In this document: piece by piece, positions 1 to 9,555 of the stretch
How positions within the stretch are numbered: position 1 is the stretch's first letter
Layout of the letters: the number at the start of each line of letters is the position of its first letter
Origin: Stutzerimonas kirkiae
GTDB lineage: Bacteria; Pseudomonadota; Gammaproteobacteria; Pseudomonadales; Pseudomonadaceae
DNA length: 64,000 nt
NCBI RefSeq assembly: GCF_004327335.1
Contig: NZ_QJUO01000002.1
Location: 1 to 64,000 of the forward strand
Reading direction: 5' to 3'
The notes under the pieces: generated by a model
Told to the model about the DNA's origin: nothing
Database searches by the model: none
The model's input: only the letters and a program-made list of their open reading frames with translations
Made by a program: the position numbers and the translations under genes

Positions 1-104
1 ATGCAGGCAAGACCATCATGCTGCCCATGCAACACCACCGTGAACCGGGCGCCCGGCTTGCCAGAGCGGCGGTGCGCTCCGACTGGATACTGAGGAAACA
101 TGCT
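1..104. other. Left edge, no supportable gene
   Basis: A short open frame runs into the ABC transporter ATPase gene from position 18, but its extra 29 residues do not resemble the family and a better start lies at 105. A second frame ends with a stop at 91-93, so the tail of an unseen upstream gene is possible. Nothing here is recognisable. Confidence 0.4.
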
Positions 105-1301
105 ATGCAATCCGAAAAAGTCGTGGTCAGAAACCTGTTCAAGGTATTCGGTTCACAACCCCAGGCCGCAGTCGAACGTTTCAAGCAGGGCTGGAGCAAG
201 GAACGCCTGCTCGCCGAGCGAAACGCGGTGGTCGGCGTCGGCGATGTCTCGTTCAGCGTCATGAAAGGCGAGATATTCGTACTGATGGGGCTCTCCGGCT
301 CCGGCAAATCCACGCTTATCCGGCTGATCAACCGGCTGATCGAGCCGAGCGCCGGCGATGTCTTCATCGATGGCCAGAACGTCGCCAAGCTGTCCAGGGA
401 AAAACTCATCGAGCTGCGCCGCCGCGACATGAGCATGGTATTCCAGTCGTTCGCCCTGATGCCTTCGCGCACCATCCTGGAAAACGCCAGCTTCGGCCTG
501 GAAGTGGCCGGCGATGGGCGCAAACTGCGCGAGAAGGTCGCCATGCAGGTGCTCGAACAGGTCGGCCTGGCCAGCTTCGCCCACAAGTACCCGCATGAGT
601 TGTCCGGCGGCATGCAACAGCGGGTCGGCCTGGCCCGGGCGCTGGCCGTGGACCCTTCGCTGATGATCATGGACGAGGCCTTCTCCGCGCTCGACCCGCT
701 CAAGCGCCGGGAAATGCAGGATGTCCTCCTGCAACTGCAGAGGAAGGACCGCCGTACCATCATCTTCGTCTCCCACGACATCGAGGAGGCAATGCGCATC
801 GGCAGCCGCATCGGCATCATGGAAGGCGGCCGGCTGATCCAGGTCGGCACCCCGCAGGAACTGATCGAAAACCCCGCCAACGAATACGTGCGCAACTTCT
901 TCGACACGGTCGATACCAGCCGCTACCTCACCGCCGGCCAGCTCAAGAGCGACAGCGTGCCGGTCTACGTGCACAACGGCAAGGCGCCGGACGCCGGGCA
1001 GGTCTGTCGGGAACTGCTGGCCAACGACAAGCACTACGCGTTCATCGTCGACCAGCGGAACAACTTCCAGGGCTCCATCAGCCTCGAGAGGATCGCCCTG
1101 CTGGTGAAAGGCAACGACCAACTGCGCCTGGAGGCGGACCTGCTCAAGCAAATCGAACCGGTACCCGAAGACCTGCCGCTGGACCAGGTGATCCAGCGTC
1201 TGGTGAACAACGAGGGGCCGATCCCGGTGGTCGACCACCAAGGCCTCTATACCGGCGCAATCAGCAAAGGCCGGCTGCTGAGCCGCCTGCAGGAGGAATA
1301 A
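105..1301 (+). CDS. proV: Glycine betaine/choline-type ABC transporter ATP-binding protein
   Basis: Cytoplasmic ATPase that powers uptake of quaternary amines (betaine, choline, proline betaine or similar). The 398-residue product has Walker A GLSGSGKST (62-70), signature LSGGMQQ (166-172), Walker B LMIMDE (186-191) and the H-loop SHD (223-225). The C-terminal part (about 275-398) reads as paired CBS domains, as in ProV/OpuAA, where they sense ionic strength. The start at 105 is chosen because GAGGAA lies about 8 bases upstream; the frame is open back to 18 but those residues look non-coding. It is first in a four-gene run with permease and two binding proteins. The exact substrate cannot be told from sequence. 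Confidence 0.93.
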   Translation: MQSEKVVVRNLFKVFGSQPQAAVERFKQGWSKERLLAERNAVVGVGDVSFSVMKGEIFVLMGLSGSGKSTLIRLINRLIEPSAGDVFIDGQNVAKLSREKLIELRRRDMSMVFQSFALMPSRTILENASFGLEVAGDGRKLREKVAMQVLEQVGLASFAHKYPHELSGGMQQRVGLARALAVDPSLMIMDEAFSALDPLKRREMQDVLLQLQRKDRRTIIFVSHDIEEAMRIGSRIGIMEGGRLIQVGTPQELIENPANEYVRNFFDTVDTSRYLTAGQLKSDSVPVYVHNGKAPDAGQVCRELLANDKHYAFIVDQRNNFQGSISLERIALLVKGNDQLRLEADLLKQIEPVPEDLPLDQVIQRLVNNEGPIPVVDHQGLYTGAISKGRLLSRLQEE

Positions 1302-1305
1302 GGCG

Positions 1306-2181
1306 ATGAGTGAAAAACTGGACCTCGGCAACTGGGTCAACGAAACCGTGAACCACCTGCTGGAAAACCATAGTGCGGTATTCGATAACATCGGCGGCCT
1401 GGTCAGCGGCTTCTCCAATGGCGTCGAGACACTTCTGCTGCTACCACCCGCCTGGCTGCTGATCGGCCTGTTCACCGCCCTCGGCCTGTGGCGCATAGGC
1501 ATAGGCTTCGCACTGTTCACCGCCATCGCCTTCGTGCTGATCGTGCTCACCGGCTTCTGGGAACAGACCGTGGTGACCCTCGGCCTGACCTTCTCCTCGA
1601 CCCTGATCAGCCTGCTGCTCGGCATACCTCTGGGTATCTGGTCGGCCCGGCGAGAACGGGTGGCCATGGTCATCCGGCCGATCCTCGACTTCATGCAGAC
1701 CATGCCGGCGTTCGTCTACCTGATTCCCGCCGCCATGCTGTTCGGCCTCGGCCGGGTGCCAGGGATCATCGCCACGGTGATCTTCGCCATGCCACCGGCC
1801 GTGCGCCTGACCAGCCTGGGCATCCGCCAGGTCAACAAGGAACTGGTCGAGGCCGGCCAATCGTTCGGCTGCGACAACTGGCAACTGCTGTTCAAGGTGC
1901 AGTTGCCCAACGCGATGCCATCGATCATGGCCGGCGTCAACCAGACCATCATGATGGCCCTGTCGATGGTCATCATCGCCTCGATGGTCGGTGCGGGCGG
2001 CCTGGGCAACGACGTACTGGCCAGTATCCAGCGGCTGGACATCGGCCTCGGCTTCGAGAGCGGCATGGCCGTGGTACTGCTGGCGATCATCCTCGACCGC
2101 ATCACCGAAAGCTTCGGCACCCCGCTGACGGCCAGGCGCGGCCTGCTCGCCTGGTTCAGCGGCAAACTGCAAAACCAGTAA
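1306..2181 (+). CDS. proW: Glycine betaine/choline-type ABC transporter permease
   Basis: Inner-membrane permease of the quaternary-amine importer, 291 residues. It has a hydrophobic N-terminal part and a BPD_transp_1 domain in the C-terminal two thirds. The EAA loop that contacts the ATPase is visible around residues 183-205 (EAGQSFGCDNW followed by VQLPNAMPSI). The gene starts 4 bases after the ATPase stop, and GGAGGAATAAGGCG gives a good ribosome-binding site inside the end of the upstream gene, so the two are translationally coupled. ProW-type length and topology; no damage seen. Confidence 0.93.
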   Translation: MSEKLDLGNWVNETVNHLLENHSAVFDNIGGLVSGFSNGVETLLLLPPAWLLIGLFTALGLWRIGIGFALFTAIAFVLIVLTGFWEQTVVTLGLTFSSTLISLLLGIPLGIWSARRERVAMVIRPILDFMQTMPAFVYLIPAAMLFGLGRVPGIIATVIFAMPPAVRLTSLGIRQVNKELVEAGQSFGCDNWQLLFKVQLPNAMPSIMAGVNQTIMMALSMVIIASMVGAGGLGNDVLASIQRLDIGLGFESGMAVVLLAIILDRITESFGTPLTARRGLLAWFSGKLQNQ

Positions 2182-2210
2182 GTCACTGTCTCGCCCATGA
2201 GGACCCGTAG

Positions 2211-3155
2211 ATGAAAATGATCAAGATCATAACCGCAGTCGGCTTGCTCTCCTGCGCACTCATGCAGGGTGCCCAGGCCCAGGAGCCTGCCAGTTGCAAA
2301 CAGGTGCGTTTCGCCGTGATCGGCTGGGCCGACATAACCGCCACCACCGGTGTGGCCATGACCCTGGTCGAAGGCCTGGGCTACCGAACACGCCAGATCA
2401 TGGCCTCGGTACCGATCGCCTTCACCGGCATAAAGAATGGCCAGGTCGACGTTTTCCTCGGTTACTGGGCACCTTCCATGGATTCGGTGATCGAGCCCTT
2501 CCTCGCCAACAACGGCGTCAAGGTGCTGGAGAAACCCAACCTGGAAAACGCCAAGTACACCCTTGCGGTGCCCACCTACAGCGCCGAGGCCGGGCTGAAG
2601 AGCTTCCAGGACATCGCCAGGTTCAAAGAGCAGCTCGGTGGCCAGATCTACGGCATCGAGCCGGGCAACGACGGCAACCTGCTGATCGCCGACATGATCA
2701 AGAACGACCAGTTCGACCTCGGCGACTTCAAGATGGTCGAGTCCAGCGAGGCCGGCATGCTGGTGCAGGTGTCCCGCGCGATCAGGCGCCAGGAGCCGGT
2801 GGTATTCCTCGGCTGGGCCCCGCACCCGATGAACACCCAGTTCGACATAACCTACCTGAGCGGCGGCGACGACGTATTCGGCCCCGACTACGGTGCCGCC
2901 AAGGTCTACACCGTGGTGCCGCCGGACTACGAGGCGCGTTGCCACAACGTCGGCAAACTGCTGCACAACCTGCAGTTCACCATCGAGCAGGAAAGCCAGT
3001 TGATGGAAAAGGTACTGAACAATGAAAACCCGCAAACCGTGGCCAGGAACTGGCTCAAGACCAATCCGGAAATCCTCGACCAGTGGCTGAGCGGCGTGAC
3101 CACCTTCGACGGCCAGGACGGCGTGCTCGCGGTGAAGAAACACATCGGGCTTTAA
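2211..3155 (+). CDS. Periplasmic quaternary-amine-binding protein of the ABC importer
   Basis: Secreted solute-binding protein, 314 residues, with a signal peptide of about 23 residues ending AQA before QEP. The mature part has the OpuAC/ProX fold signature: a GWADITATT start and VFLGYWAPSMDS in the first half, and VFLGWAPHPMN in the second. The Trp-rich segments fit an aromatic cage that binds trimethylammonium groups, as known for ProX/CbcX-type proteins. It follows the permease by 29 bases with GAGGA upstream. A second binding protein follows, so the importer may have two specificities or the second protein may serve another permease. Confidence 0.9.
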   Translation: MKMIKIITAVGLLSCALMQGAQAQEPASCKQVRFAVIGWADITATTGVAMTLVEGLGYRTRQIMASVPIAFTGIKNGQVDVFLGYWAPSMDSVIEPFLANNGVKVLEKPNLENAKYTLAVPTYSAEAGLKSFQDIARFKEQLGGQIYGIEPGNDGNLLIADMIKNDQFDLGDFKMVESSEAGMLVQVSRAIRRQEPVVFLGWAPHPMNTQFDITYLSGGDDVFGPDYGAAKVYTVVPPDYEARCHNVGKLLHNLQFTIEQESQLMEKVLNNENPQTVARNWLKTNPEILDQWLSGVTTFDGQDGVLAVKKHIGL

Positions 3156-3262
3156 AGCCCAAGCCTTGCAACGTGCTATCGGGCAACAACGGCCATAAAG
3201 CCGAGAACACAGGACCACATTCGAAGCGAACCAGGAACATCAATCGACCTACGGAGCAACCA

Positions 3263-4114
3263 ATGCACAGACTCAAAAGCATCCGCCTGGGCCTCGCCGC
3301 CCTGGCCCTCGGCATGGGCACCGCCTTCGCCGCCGACAAACCCAGCCTGAAGATCGGCTACGTCAATGGCTGGGACGATAGCGTCGCCGCCACCCACGTC
3401 GCTGGCGAGATCCTGCAGAGCAGGCTCGGCTACCCGATCGAACTGAAACCGGTCGAGCCGGCCATCATGTGGCAGGGCGTGGCCCGCGGCGACCTCGACG
3501 CCACCCTCTCCGCATGGCTGCCGGCCACCCATGGCGAATACCACGAGAAGCTCAAGGACCGGATCGAAGTGCTCGGCCCCAACTACGTGGAGGCCAAGAT
3601 CGGCCTGATCGTGCCCGACTACGTACAGGCCAGGAGCATCGCCGAGCTCGACACCTACGCCAAGGACTTCGGGGGGCAGATCGTCGGCATCGATGCCGGT
3701 GCCGGTGTGATGCGCCGCACCGAGGACGCCATCAAGGCCTATGGCCTCAGCGAAATTCGCCTGCTGCCCAGTTCCGGCGCAGGCATGGCCACCGCCCTGG
3801 CCCGTGCGGAGAAGGCCGGCAAGCCGATCGTGGTGACCGGCTGGATTCCGCACTGGATGTTCGCCAAATGGAACCTGCGCTTCCTCGAAGACCCACAGAA
3901 AGTCTTCGGCGAAGCCGAGCACATCGACACGGTGATCAACCCCGGCCTAAGACCCAAGGCCGCCGATGCCGTCGCCTTCCTCGGCAAGTTCTCCTGGGGC
4001 GCGGCGGACGTCGGCGAAGTGATGCTGGCCATCCACGATGGCGCCAAGCCGGCTGCCGCCGCCAAGGCCTGGGTCGAGAAAAACCCTGAAAAGGTCAATG
4101 CCTGGCTGGAATAG
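3263..4114 (+). CDS. Second OpuAC-family periplasmic binding protein
   Basis: A 283-residue secreted binding protein of the glycine betaine/carnitine/choline family. The start at 3263 gives a clean signal peptide (about 23 residues, ending TAFA before ADKPS); the frame is open upstream to 3083, inside the previous gene, but that extension has no family character. Visible family motifs are GYVNGWDDSVAATHV near the mature N-terminus, LSAWLPATHG, and VTGWIPHWMFAKW in the second lobe, again rich in Trp. It lies 107 bases after the first binding protein in the same orientation. The two proteins are clearly diverged, so this is not a recent duplication. Confidence 0.88.
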   Translation: MHRLKSIRLGLAALALGMGTAFAADKPSLKIGYVNGWDDSVAATHVAGEILQSRLGYPIELKPVEPAIMWQGVARGDLDATLSAWLPATHGEYHEKLKDRIEVLGPNYVEAKIGLIVPDYVQARSIAELDTYAKDFGGQIVGIDAGAGVMRRTEDAIKAYGLSEIRLLPSSGAGMATALARAEKAGKPIVVTGWIPHWMFAKWNLRFLEDPQKVFGEAEHIDTVINPGLRPKAADAVAFLGKFSWGAADVGEVMLAIHDGAKPAAAAKAWVEKNPEKVNAWLE

Positions 4115-4234
4115 CGACACACCCCGGCCAATTGCCCACGGTAGGCGAAGCCCGGCCCCATCGGGTAAGCGGGCGCATGCCTCCCAGCATCGCCGAAAGA
4201 CCATTATCGGGCAGAAGCATCTGGAAGCCGCTGC

Positions 4235-4293
4235 AGGGTGCGCCGTGCGCACCGGCAAGCGCCGCGCAGCCCCCGGTGCGCACGGCGTACCCT
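4235..4293. repeat. Palindromic intergenic repeat downstream of the ABC transporter operon
   Basis: Two 21-base arms, AGGGTGCGCCGTGCGCACCG(G) at 4235-4255 and its near-perfect reverse complement at 4273-4293, flank a 17-base loop. It lies between convergent genes (the transporter operon and rraA). It may act as a bidirectional stop or be a REP-type element. No T-run follows, so a simple intrinsic terminator is less likely. Confidence 0.7.
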
Positions 4294-4323
4294 ACGTGGA
4301 ATTCCGCTTCCGCCCAACCTCCC

Positions 4324-4812
4324 TCAGGCCGGCATGCTCAATGCCTGGGGCGAGACGATGATGCCGTTGTTGTCAGCGTAGACATATTCGCCCGGGCGGA
4401 AGGTGACGCCACAGAAGGTGACCGCCACGTTCAGGTCGCCGATACCACGCTTGTCGGTCTTCAACGGGTGGCTGGCCAGGGCCTGGACACCCAGATCGGT
4501 CTGCGCGATCACATCCACGTCGCGCACGCAGCCATACACCAGGATGCCTTCCCAGCCGTTGCGCGCGGCCTTCTCGGCCAGCATGTCGCCCAGCAGCGCC
4601 CGGCGCAGCGAACCACCACCGTCGACCACCAGCACCTTGCCCGTGCCGTCTAGCTCGACCTGCTCCTTGACCAGAGAGTTGTCTTCGAAGCACTTGATGG
4701 TGACGATCTCGCCACCGAAGGAGTCGCGCCCGCCGAAGTTGCTGAAAATGGGCTCGACCACCTGGATCAGTTCGGGGTAAGCATCACACAGGTCGGGGGT
4801 AACGTAATGCAT
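4324..4812 (-). CDS. rraA: RraA, ribonuclease E activity regulator
   Basis: A 162-residue RraA/MenG-family protein. In E. coli RraA binds RNase E and lowers its activity, so slowing decay of many mRNAs; related proteins of the same fold are aldolases. The start [20 protein letters not shown], the [16 protein letters not shown] segment and the [11 protein letters not shown] segment are typical of gammaproteobacterial RraA. The length fits the family (about 160). In P. aeruginosa rraA lies close to crfX-cmpX-sigX-oprF; here that block is about 38 kb away. The gene appears single, convergent with the transporter operon. Confidence 0.93.
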   Translation of the reverse strand: MHYVTPDLCDAYPELIQVVEPIFSNFGGRDSFGGEIVTIKCFEDNSLVKEQVELDGTGKVLVVDGGGSLRRALLGDMLAEKAARNGWEGILVYGCVRDVDVIAQTDLGVQALASHPLKTDKRGIGDLNVAVTFCGVTFRPGEYVYADNNGIIVSPQALSMPA

Positions 4813-4904
4813 GGTGTATCTCCTTGGTTGAATGTGGAAACCGGCATGCGCCGATTATGCATATTGTTCTCATCGACAGACAAAGATGCCGATATGAAAA
4901 ACCG

Positions 4905-5044
4905 GGCGACCGCCCTATGCGCTGGAAAACTGGAGGCTAGACGAAAAACACGGGATAGCCCGTACTTTCATCCAGCGCCCCGGCCTCCAGGATCTTTATC
5001 GCGGCGCCTTCGCCGCGGGTAACGGCATGGCGCGTCCGCTCTGA
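4905..5044. repeat. Degenerate copy of palindromic element family 2
   Basis: Contains GCTGGAAAACTGGAGGCTAG, ACGAAAAACA and, after a short spacer, TTTCATCCAGCGCC, matching the core of the family seen more intact at 16968, 22090 and 42245. The outer end abuts the 3' end of the group II intron. Boundaries are approximate because this copy is diverged. Confidence 0.55.
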
Positions 5045-5724
5045 ATCGGGTAGGAGGCGGGGTCGCCCCCGCCGTCCTCCCACACCACCGTACGTACGGT
5101 TACGTATACGGCGGTTCCCGCCTACTGATAAACCACCTCAGCGGGCTTGGTTCCGTTGATGTGTCGCCTGTGGTATCCAAGCGCCCAGGCCGGCCCTCGG
5201 AGTTTCCGACTCCTGCCTCCTGATGGTCTCGACCGCCGCTGTTCACGACGTTTCTGCTTTACGCTCCAACAGAGATCACACCTGACTATCCACTCATGGC
5301 AGGTTCAGCCCTTCGCTGCTCCGGTTTCGGGCAACTACTACGGCCTCGGCTGACTTCTGTTCGCCCATCCCGTCATCTCGCGATACCGGTAGCACATGGC
5401 AGGCCAAACAGATCTCCCTGGGTAATTCGCGCGACCTTCCTGCTTATGCCTGTCGGATTTACGTCGCAGCGTTCCGTGCAAGTATTGGGCTTTGGCAATC
5501 ATGGCTACCTTACCCGCTACGCCGCCTCTATCCGCTTCCTGTTCGTCAGGCCAGCATTTTGCCTTCGGCTTCCTTCAGACTCGCAGTCACCCACGACACC
5601 CTTGCCGTTCAGCTAACACTCCCCCTTGCCGGGTGTGTAGAGGACTTTCACCTCCAAGTCACCAACGAGGCCACCACAGCCAAGCTGGTTGCGGCTCACG
5701 CGCAACGCGCCATGCCTGGCGCAC
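5045..5724 (-). mobile_element. Apparently ORF-less group II intron, probably group IIC
   Basis: Read on the minus strand, the element begins GTGCGCC at 5724, matching the GTGCG 5' end of bacterial group II introns, and ends CTACCCGAT near 5045. A 34-nt hairpin at 5117-5084 has the form of domain V: arms ACCGCCGUA and UACGGUGGU, a 2-nt bulge, an inner UACG/CGUA stem and a UAAC tetraloop. It carries CGC at the catalytic triad position, as in group IIC. Just after it, GGAGG..GCGGGG/CCCCGC..CTCC with an unpaired A near the 3' end fits domain VI. No reverse transcriptase frame exists in the 680 bases. It sits directly after the T-run of the actP terminator, the classic group IIC target. Established: IIC introns insert after terminators. 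Inferred: it needs a maturase from elsewhere. Confidence 0.75.
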
Positions 5725-5725
5725 C

Positions 5726-5760
5726 AAAAAAAAGGGGCAGCCGTCACCGGCCACCCCTTT
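5726..5760 (-). terminator. Intrinsic terminator of yjcH-actP
   Basis: On the minus strand AAAGGGG-TG-GCCG, loop GTGA, CGGC-TG-CCCCTTT is followed by more T (eight T in total). The intron starts within one or two bases of the T-run. It lies about 20 bases after the actP stop. Confidence 0.9.
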
Positions 5761-5780
5761 CCTTGCCTACGGCTCAAGAC

Positions 5781-7436
5781 TCAGTGCGAGACCGCACCTG
5801 TAGCGCCCAGCCCGGTTTGCGAACGAACGAACTGCGGGAAGAACCGCGCACGCTCCTCATTGGCAGACTGCGACTTGTCGGTGACCGAGAAGATCCAGAT
5901 ACCGATGAACGCAACCAGGATGGAGAACAGCGCCGGGTAGGAGTACGGGAAGATCGCCTGCTCGTAGCCCAGTACCTGTACCCACACGGTCGGGCTGAGA
6001 ACGGTCAGCGCCAGCGCGGTGAACAGGCCAAGCGCACCGCCGACCAGCGCACCGCGGGTGGTCAGGCCTTTCCAGTACATGGAGAGGAACAGCACCGGGA
6101 AGTTGCAGCTGGCGGCGATGGAGAATGCCAGGCCGACCATGAAGGCGATGTTCTGCTTCTCGAAGGCGACACCCAGCAGGATCGCGACCACACCCAGGGA
6201 CAGCGTGGTGATCTTGGTCACACGCATCTCGTCCTCTTCCTTGGCCTTGCCCTTCTTGATCACGCAGGCATACAGGTCATGGGAAACCGCGGAGGCGCCC
6301 GCCAGGGTCAGGCCGGCGACCACCGCGAGGATGGTGGCGAAGGCCACGGCGGAGATGAAGCCGAGGAACAGGTTGCCACCGACGGCGCTGGCCAGGTGCA
6401 CGGCCACCATGTTGGTGCCACCGACGATCGCCCCGGTGAGGTCGCGGAAGTCCGGGTTGGTGCTGACCAGCAGGATCGCGCCGAAACCGATGATGAAGGT
6501 CAGGATGTAGAAGTAGCCGATGAAGCCGGTCGCGTAGAACACGCTCTTGCGCGCTTCCTTGGCATCGGAGACGGTGAAGAAGCGCATCAGGATGTGCGGC
6601 AGGCCGGCGGTACCGAACATCAGCGCCATGCCCAGGGAGATCGCGGAGATCGGGTCGCTGACCAGGCCGCCAGGGCTCATGATCGCGGTACCCTTCTCAT
6701 GGATGTCGACCGCCTGCGAGAACAGCGCGCCGAAGTTGAAGCCGACGTGCTTCATCACCATGACCGCCATGAAGGTGGCGCCGGACAGCAGCAGGACCGC
6801 CTTGATGATCTGCACCCAGGTGGTGGCCAGCATGCCGCCGAACAGCACGTACATGACCATCAGCACGCCGACCAGGATCACCGCGACATAGTAGTCGAGG
6901 CCGAACAGCAACTGGATCAGCTTGCCGGCGCCGACCATCTGCGCGATCAGGTAGAAGGCCACCACGGTCAGGCCACCCAGCGCCGAGAGGATGCGGATCT
7001 GCGTCTGCCCCAGGCGATAGGACGCCACGTCGGAGAAGCTGAACTTGCCCAGGTTGCGCAGGCGCTCGGCCATCAGGAACAGGATCAGCGGCCAGCCGAC
7101 CAGGAAGCCGATGGAATAGATCAGGCCATCGTAGCCGCTGGTGTACACCAGCGCGGAAATCCCCAGGAAGGAGGCGGCCGACATGAAGTCACCCGCGATC
7201 GCCAGACCGTTCTGGAAACCGGTGATGCTGCCACCAGCCGTGTAGTAGTCGGACGTCGAAGTATTGCGCTTGGCGGCCCACTTGGTAATGCCCATGGTCG
7301 CGATGATGAACACCACGAACATGACGATCGCCGTCCAGTTGGTCGGCTGCTTCTGTACGGCGCCAGTCAGCGCATCCGCCATCAGCAAAGGGGATGCAGC
7401 CATCAGGGCGGCTGCGGAGAACAGACGAGCGATCAT
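5781..7436 (-). CDS. actP: Cation/acetate symporter ActP
   Basis: Inner-membrane sodium:solute symporter (SSS family) of 551 residues that takes up acetate and other short carboxylates. There is an N-terminal signal-like segment ([20 protein letters not shown]), then about 13 hydrophobic helices. ActP-type motifs include [36 protein letters not shown] and the [21 protein letters not shown] loop. It overlaps the upstream small membrane gene by 4 bases (ATGA), the usual yjcH-actP coupling. No acs gene is nearby. Transcription ends at the hairpin at 5726-5760. Confidence 0.95.
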   Translation of the reverse strand: MIARLFSAAALMAASPLLMADALTGAVQKQPTNWTAIVMFVVFIIATMGITKWAAKRNTSTSDYYTAGGSITGFQNGLAIAGDFMSAASFLGISALVYTSGYDGLIYSIGFLVGWPLILFLMAERLRNLGKFSFSDVASYRLGQTQIRILSALGGLTVVAFYLIAQMVGAGKLIQLLFGLDYYVAVILVGVLMVMYVLFGGMLATTWVQIIKAVLLLSGATFMAVMVMKHVGFNFGALFSQAVDIHEKGTAIMSPGGLVSDPISAISLGMALMFGTAGLPHILMRFFTVSDAKEARKSVFYATGFIGYFYILTFIIGFGAILLVSTNPDFRDLTGAIVGGTNMVAVHLASAVGGNLFLGFISAVAFATILAVVAGLTLAGASAVSHDLYACVIKKGKAKEEDEMRVTKITTLSLGVVAILLGVAFEKQNIAFMVGLAFSIAASCNFPVLFLSMYWKGLTTRGALVGGALGLFTALALTVLSPTVWVQVLGYEQAIFPYSYPALFSILVAFIGIWIFSVTDKSQSANEERARFFPQFVRSQTGLGATGAVSH

Positions 7437-7747
7437 CGCTGCACCTCATCCAGGATTTCTTGGTTGATACGGTCGAACTCGCCGTTGGCGCGATGGACGT
7501 AGACACCGGTCAGGATGAAGGCCAGGAAGATCACCCCCAGGCCCAGGGGAATACCCCAGGTAATCACGGTTCCGGAATGCAGGGGAATGCCGAACAGATG
7601 CGGCTCGAAAGCGATCACCAGGATAAAGGCCAGGTAGGCCAGCAGCATGATGGCCGACAAGGTCCAGGCAAAGCGATTGCGCTTGCCGACCAGTTCCTTG
7701 AAGCGGGGATTCTCGTAGATTTGGCGGTACACATTTTCATTGTTCAT
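7433..7747 (-). CDS. yjcH: DUF485 inner-membrane protein YjcH
   Basis: A 104-residue protein with two transmembrane helices (around residues 25-45 and 60-80) and the DUF485 start [20 protein letters not shown]. It is the standard partner gene of actP and is cotranscribed with it; its biochemical role is not settled. The start at 7747 is preferred over the longer open frame to 7831, because the extra 28 residues lack family similarity and TGGAG lies upstream of 7747. Confidence 0.92.
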   Translation of the reverse strand: MNNENVYRQIYENPRFKELVGKRNRFAWTLSAIMLLAYLAFILVIAFEPHLFGIPLHSGTVITWGIPLGLGVIFLAFILTGVYVHRANGEFDRINQEILDEVQR

Positions 7748-7962
7748 TGGATTTTTATGCTCCACACGTTCAGCCCCCCACGTTGCAGGAGAGCAGGAAG
7801 CTACTTTAGGGCCACCACCGGGCTTTTCCACACGACCTTAGTCGTCTTTTTTCGACAATTTCTTACCGACACCACACCTTCGGCAGCAACCGCTCTCGCA
7901 CAATGCTTACAGATCGACGACCATAGGCCGGCAAGTACGCCCGTCATACGGTTTCCGGCCCA

Positions 7963-9519
7963 ATGCGCCCGTTTTCGCCCCCTCTACGCCCCCTCTATTT
8001 TGTTACCTGTATTTTCACGAGCCTGCTGATGGCCTGTTTCTGGCATATGTCCGGACGAACGGTACAAATGCCGGATGCCCTGCCGGCCCAGGCAAAACTG
8101 CAGTGCGTTTCCTACAGCCCCTTCGACAAGCACCAGTCGCCATTCGAACAGCCCCTGGCACTGCGCCCCGAACGCATGGACGCCGATCTGGCGCTGCTGG
8201 CCGAGCGCTTCGACTGCATCCGCACCTATTCGACCAGCGGCCTGGAAGGCATCCCCGAACTGGCCCGCAAACATGGGCTCAAGCTGCTGATGGGCGCCTG
8301 GGTCAGCGCCGACCGGCAACAGACCCGGCAGGAGCTGGACACCCTGGTCCGCTTGGCCAACGCCAATAGCGATATCGTCCAGGCCGTGATCGTCGGCAAC
8401 GAAACCCTGTTGCGCCGGGAAGTCACCGCCAGCCACCTGGCTGACCTGATCGCACAGGTCAGACAGGCGGTCACCGTGCCGGTCACCTATGCCGATGTCT
8501 GGGAGTTCTGGCTGAAACATCCCGAGATCGCACCCGCCGTCGACTTCCTGACCATCCACCTGCTGCCCTACTGGGAGGACGAGCCCAGCGCCATCGAGGA
8601 CGCCTTGCACGAAGTCGAGCAGGTTCGCCGGGTGTTCGGCAACGCCTTCGCGCCCAAGGACATTCTGATCGGCGAAACCGGCTGGCCGAGCGCCGGCCGC
8701 CAGCGTGAAAGCGCCGTGGCCGACAGGATCAACCAGGCCGCCTTCATCCGCGGTTTCGTCCAACTGGCCAACGCCAATGGCTGGCGCTACAACCTGATCG
8801 AGGCTTTCGACCAACCCTGGAAACGCGCCAGCGAAGGAACCGTGGGCGGCTACTGGGGGCTGTACGACGCCGACCGCCAGGACAAGGGCATCCTGCACGG
8901 CCCGCTGTCCAACCAGCCGCTCTGGCCGCTCTGGCTGGCCGGCAGCCTGGGCCTGTGGCTGCTGGCGCTCGCCCTCGGCGGCATGCCCCGGCGCCTGCGC
9001 GACATACCCGCCCACTGCCTGATCGGAGCGGTCGGCGCCATCAGCCTGGCGCTCTGGCTGCAGGCACTCATGCAAGACAGCCGCAACCAGGCGGAACTGG
9101 CCTGGGCCCTGGCCCTCGCGGCACTCAACCTCGTGGTCTTGCTGCACACCAGCCTGGCCCACGGCAGCCGCCAGGCATGGCGAACCCCGGCCCTCGCCTG
9201 GCTCGACGCGCAAGCCCCGCGGCTACTGCTGGCCAGCGGCTTCGCCGGCGCGGTGATGACCCTGGGCCTGGTTTTCGACGCACGCTACCGGGGGTTTCCG
9301 AGCACGGCCCTGCTACTGCCGGCCCTCGCCTATGCCTACCGCGCCGTACCCGCCTACCCGCGGCAATCGTCGCTGCTGCTGGCTCTGCTCTGCGCCGGAA
9401 TTACCCCGCAGCTCTACCAGGAAGGGCTGGCCAACCATCAGGCGGTGGCCTGGGCGCTGGTCAGCCTACTGCTGGCCCTGGCGCTCTGGCGCGGCCTGCG
9501 CGCACGGGAGCCTTCGTAG
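7963..9519 (+). CDS. Membrane-anchored glycoside hydrolase family 17 protein
   Basis: 518 residues: one N-terminal membrane segment (about 10-30), a GH17 catalytic domain (about 45-315), then a hydrophobic C-terminal third with several predicted helices. The GH17 acid/base appears as VGNE (Glu147) and the nucleophile as IGETGWPS (Glu238). Related Pseudomonas and Azotobacter proteins are beta-1,3-glucan glucosyltransferases that elongate or branch glucans, which suggests transglycosylation in the periplasm rather than digestion (inference). The gene is divergent from yjcH with 215 bases between. No glucan synthase gene is visible nearby. Confidence 0.87.
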   Translation: MRPFSPPLRPLYFVTCIFTSLLMACFWHMSGRTVQMPDALPAQAKLQCVSYSPFDKHQSPFEQPLALRPERMDADLALLAERFDCIRTYSTSGLEGIPELARKHGLKLLMGAWVSADRQQTRQELDTLVRLANANSDIVQAVIVGNETLLRREVTASHLADLIAQVRQAVTVPVTYADVWEFWLKHPEIAPAVDFLTIHLLPYWEDEPSAIEDALHEVEQVRRVFGNAFAPKDILIGETGWPSAGRQRESAVADRINQAAFIRGFVQLANANGWRYNLIEAFDQPWKRASEGTVGGYWGLYDADRQDKGILHGPLSNQPLWPLWLAGSLGLWLLALALGGMPRRLRDIPAHCLIGAVGAISLALWLQALMQDSRNQAELAWALALAALNLVVLLHTSLAHGSRQAWRTPALAWLDAQAPRLLLASGFAGAVMTLGLVFDARYRGFPSTALLLPALAYAYRAVPAYPRQSSLLLALLCAGITPQLYQEGLANHQAVAWALVSLLLALALWRGLRAREPS

Positions 9520-9555
9520 CAGCGCTTTGTGAGCGGCGACGGTCATTCCCAGGCA

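Noticed and set aside
5147-5616. Short plus-strand frames within the intron as a possible maturase remnant
   Set aside because: None contains reverse-transcriptase motifs such as YADD, and the intron lies on the other strand.
5559-7502. Plus-strand 647-codon frame opposite actP and the intron
   Set aside because: Shadow of actP on the other strand, joined to the non-coding intron; no protein-like pattern.
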